Part shown: positions 61,614-64,000 of the stretch, one piece after another | Position numbering within the stretch: position 1 is the first letter of the stretch | Layout: every line of letters starts with the position of its first letter | NCBI RefSeq assembly: GCF_022682495.2 | Contig: NC_071391.1 | Location: forward strand, 109,909,195-109,973,194 | DNA length: 64,000 nucleotides | Reading direction: 5' to 3' | Origin: Desmodus rotundus | Lineage: Eukaryota > Chordata > Mammalia > Chiroptera > Phyllostomidae | Position numbers and translations under genes: made by a program | The notes under the pieces: model-generated | The model's input: only the letters and a program-made list of their open reading frames with translations | Told to the model about the DNA's origin: nothing | The model's database searches: none

Positions 61614-62245
61614 CAGAATCTGGTTATTTATCCAAAGAAATTCAAAACACCAATTCAAAAAGATACTCACATATGCATCCCTATATTTGTTTCAGCATTA
61701 TTTACAATAACCAAGATATGGAAGCAACTTAAGCATTCCTCATCAGACAATTGCATAAAGAATACATTGTACATATACACACTGGATATCACTTGGCCAT
61801 AAAAAGAATAACATTTTATAATTTGTGACAACATGGATGGACCTAGAGGATATTATTTAAATGAAATAAGTAAGACTTAGAAAGACAATACCATATGATT
61901 TCACTTATATGTGGAATCTAAAAACCAAGATGAACAAAACAGAAACAAACTCATTAGATACAGAGAACAAAGTGATGGTTGTCTGATGGGAGGGGATGGG
62001 GGATGAGCGAAAAAGGTGAAGGGATTAAGAAGTATGTATCGGCAGTTACAGAACAGTCACAGGGCTATAAACTACAGCGTATGGGTTGTAGTCAGTAATA
62101 TCATAATACCTGTGTATGGTGTCAGGTGCATACTAGATTTTGGGGGGGATCACTTCATAAGTTATATAAATGTCTAATCATGATGCTGTATGTCTGAAAC
62201 TAATATAATATTGAATATAAACTTTAATTGAAAAGTTTTAAAATA
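61614..62245 (+). mobile_element. Old L1 3' end fragment
   Basis: 'tatccaaagaaattcaaaacacc', 'tttacaataaccaagatatgg', 'caacatggatggacctagagg', 'aaatgaaataagtaag', 'tttcacttatatgtgg', then a long 3' UTR with 'tgatgctgtatgtctgaaac'. The frame 61431-61802 spans MER5A and this L1 and is not a gene. Confidence 0.8.
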
Positions 62246-62439
62246 CATAAAACAAATAAATTCTGAATTCTAAAAGTGGTAGCCTCTTGTGTGCAATTCT
62301 CAGGCAGAATCGTAAACACACTGCTTCCCATGAGGGATCTCTAGTAATCAGTCTCAGGTTTAGTTCCAGCCTTTCCTGCTGTGAAAGCCTTTGGAGTCTG
62401 TCCACTGTCTACTATTCATTAGTTATACCAAACTACTTA

Positions 62440-62780
62440 TAAATCTCCAGCGAGTCCATGCCTTCTCTTCCTAGTGTCTCTGCACGTGCTGTTTCCCTTT
62501 GTCTTCCTGAAATATGGCTTGAAAGCATTGGTTTATGTAGACAATGTCACCTTTCCTATAAAGCAGTCTCACTTTCTCTGTAAGTATTAGACACTTCGTT
62601 TTCTACAGATCTTGCATTTACCTATGTTAGGACCCTTATTCCATTGTGTTGCAATTGCTTTTTGTCTTTCTCCAGGAATGGAGTATGTGTTTCTTAATTG
62701 TCAATGTACAACCCCACAGCATCTTGCATGGAACAGGGTACACTTGAGGTGCTCAATACTTTTTTAGTAAATGATTTCTC
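62440..62780 (+). mobile_element. L2 LINE 3' portion
   Basis: 'ctctgcacgtgctgtttccctttg', 'tcctgaaatatggctt', 'caatgtcacctttcc', 'tgcattgcacc'-like blocks, then 'acagcatcttgcatggaac' and 'aggtgctcaatactttt' follow the L2 tail. Confidence 0.55.
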
Positions 62781-63059
62781 TGCGTGACACTCACCCAGGC
62801 CTGTGCTGTGAGCTAGATCTTTTTTTTTTTTTTTAATTTATTCCCCTAGTGCTTCCTCTATAAAACTTAAACTAAATAATACATTACACTAACACTAGTT
62901 ATAGGAGGCAGCATTATTTTCTTCAAATCCTTCAAAATCCTATTAGAAGCAGTATATTAGCCTCATTTTATATACAGTCAAGCTTAGAATAACAACAGGT
63001 ATGCTTTTGTAATAAAAAGAAAAACAAAGTTAATATCTGATCTATAGCCTATTACCTAC
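62781..63059. other. Unannotated sequence with a T tract
   Basis: There is a T run at 62819-62834. Nothing else is recognisable. Confidence 0.5.
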
Positions 63060-63195
63060 AGTTAATTTCTCATTAATCTTCAAAACAATTTGTCAAATGA
63101 GTGCTATTATTAGTTCCATATTACAGGCAGAGAAAAAGAGAAATGAAGTATGTTTTAAAGTTCATCTAGATTGTAAATAGTAGGTGTTGATTTAA
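63060..63195 (-). repeat. MIR SINE remnant, antisense
   Basis: 'tctcattaatcttcaaaacaa', 'gctattattagttccatattac', 'aggcagagaaaaag', 'aagttcatctagattgtaaatag' are in MIR antisense order. Confidence 0.5.
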
Positions 63196-64000
63196 GGACT
63201 CTAGAAATAAAATATGTTAAAAAACTCACCCTTGCAGATGAATGATATTTCAATATTCACAAATTTCCTAGAACAATTCTTGAATTTAAAGAACATTCAT
63301 CTTAAGAAAGAATTTGTCTTATTCTTTGCTTAAGGGAGAGAAGTTATCCAGATTGCACATTGTGGTATTTTTTTTTCAGTCCATCTCAAGAAATTTGAGT
63401 GTTGGCCCAGGGTGACACATCTGTGTGGCAGGACCATGTCCACGGTTCCTGGTTCCTGAGTAGAATTTCTGGTGTTGCTGGAGTAACAGGAGAAGACAAC
63501 TCCTCCTTCACTGCCAGAACTCAAAAATAGATAAAGGAAGTTCTGGAAGAGCTAAAGTAGATTTTATGATTTAGAAGTTTCTAGAAGTATAAACTAGACT
63601 GAATGTGCAAAATGGGGCATAGACTAGTGGGGGAGCATGTTCTGAAAAACAGGACAGTCCAATGTAAAATATCCTGCTAGAATGACCTTGATTAAGACAC
63701 AGGGGCTCACTGACTTATTCAACAAACTCTGTTTCTTTACAACAAAACTAGAAATGGACTTTATTTTATGCCCTTGTCATCATTATATTGCATTGTTGAA
63801 TTTTTGTTATTTGTATTCTTACACCAATTAACAAAGAGCTTGATTTTGTCTTATAATGCCATCAGTATTTTTTAAGATACTGGCAACATTAGCTTCTTTA
63901 ATGTAATCAAATTATATTTTTAAAAGCTTTTACCTCTATTAATTTAAGCTGATTCCTATAAATATTTGTATAGTGGGTATTATGTGTGAGACTATGAAGC
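63196..64000. other. Unannotated sequence
   Basis: No gene or family-level repeat is recognisable. A pyrimidine tract followed by CAG at 63368-63379 resembles a splice acceptor, but no exon can be supported. Confidence 0.5.

Noticed and set aside
63360..63540. Possible exon after a pyrimidine tract and CAG
   Set aside because: There is no supported open frame in the expected strand, no donor site stands out, and no family similarity is visible.

Overview
This window is mammalian nuclear DNA, most likely from a bat (Yangochiroptera is my best guess). The organism call rests on several copies of a tRNA-derived SINE of the bat VES type, at 3446, 37684, 41081, 46911, 44515 and 55195, with L1, L2, MIR, MaLR, hAT and mariner relics around them. 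The sequence is AT-rich. No open reading frame exceeds about 155 codons, and I found no functional protein-coding gene, rRNA, tRNA or CRISPR. I read it as an intergenic or deep-intronic gene desert built from layers of transposon insertions.

Layout. 1-12 kb: mostly unique AT-rich sequence with a MaLR LTR, a VES SINE with perfect target-site duplications, a MIR split by an L1, and a GC-rich ERV-type LTR (10.5-11.4 kb). 12-16 kb: a MaLR LTR split by a second ERV-type LTR, then an hAT relic, a young L1 3' end and L2 tails. 16-25 kb: unique sequence, an hAT relic with an 8-bp duplication (18.57 kb), a possible Tigger (pogo) relic (20.1 kb), an L1 3' end and a mariner derivative (23.4 kb). 25.4-39.1 kb: a block of LINE DNA in which an old minus-strand L1 stands head-to-head with an old plus-strand L1 that keeps its 5' UTR, ORF1 and ORF2. 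Both are riddled with younger insertions. 39-43 kb: mostly unique, with a MIR and a VES. 43.1-46.0 kb: an L1 whose 5' leader is joined directly to the end of ORF2 and which carries a mariner and a VES.

47.2-49.0 kb: a broken processed copy of the kinase gene STK35 on the minus strand, with an L1 3' fragment inserted at the DFG motif; this is the only host-gene-derived sequence I recognise. 49-55 kb: unique sequence, an old minus-strand L1 with a MaLR LTR inside it, a MIR and a VES. 55.6-57.5 kb: a half-LINE on the minus strand (L1 5' UTR plus ORF1 and a 3' UTR, with no ORF2). 57.5-64 kb: mostly unique sequence with hAT, MER5A-like, MIR, L1 and L2 relics.

Nothing here acts as a gene system. 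The interest lies in insertion history: nested elements with readable target-site duplications, ORF1-only and ORF2-tail-only L1 derivatives, two mariner copies that seem to share one internal deletion, and the kinase retropseudogene. Family names come from recognition by eye, and edges are approximate unless a target-site duplication is stated.
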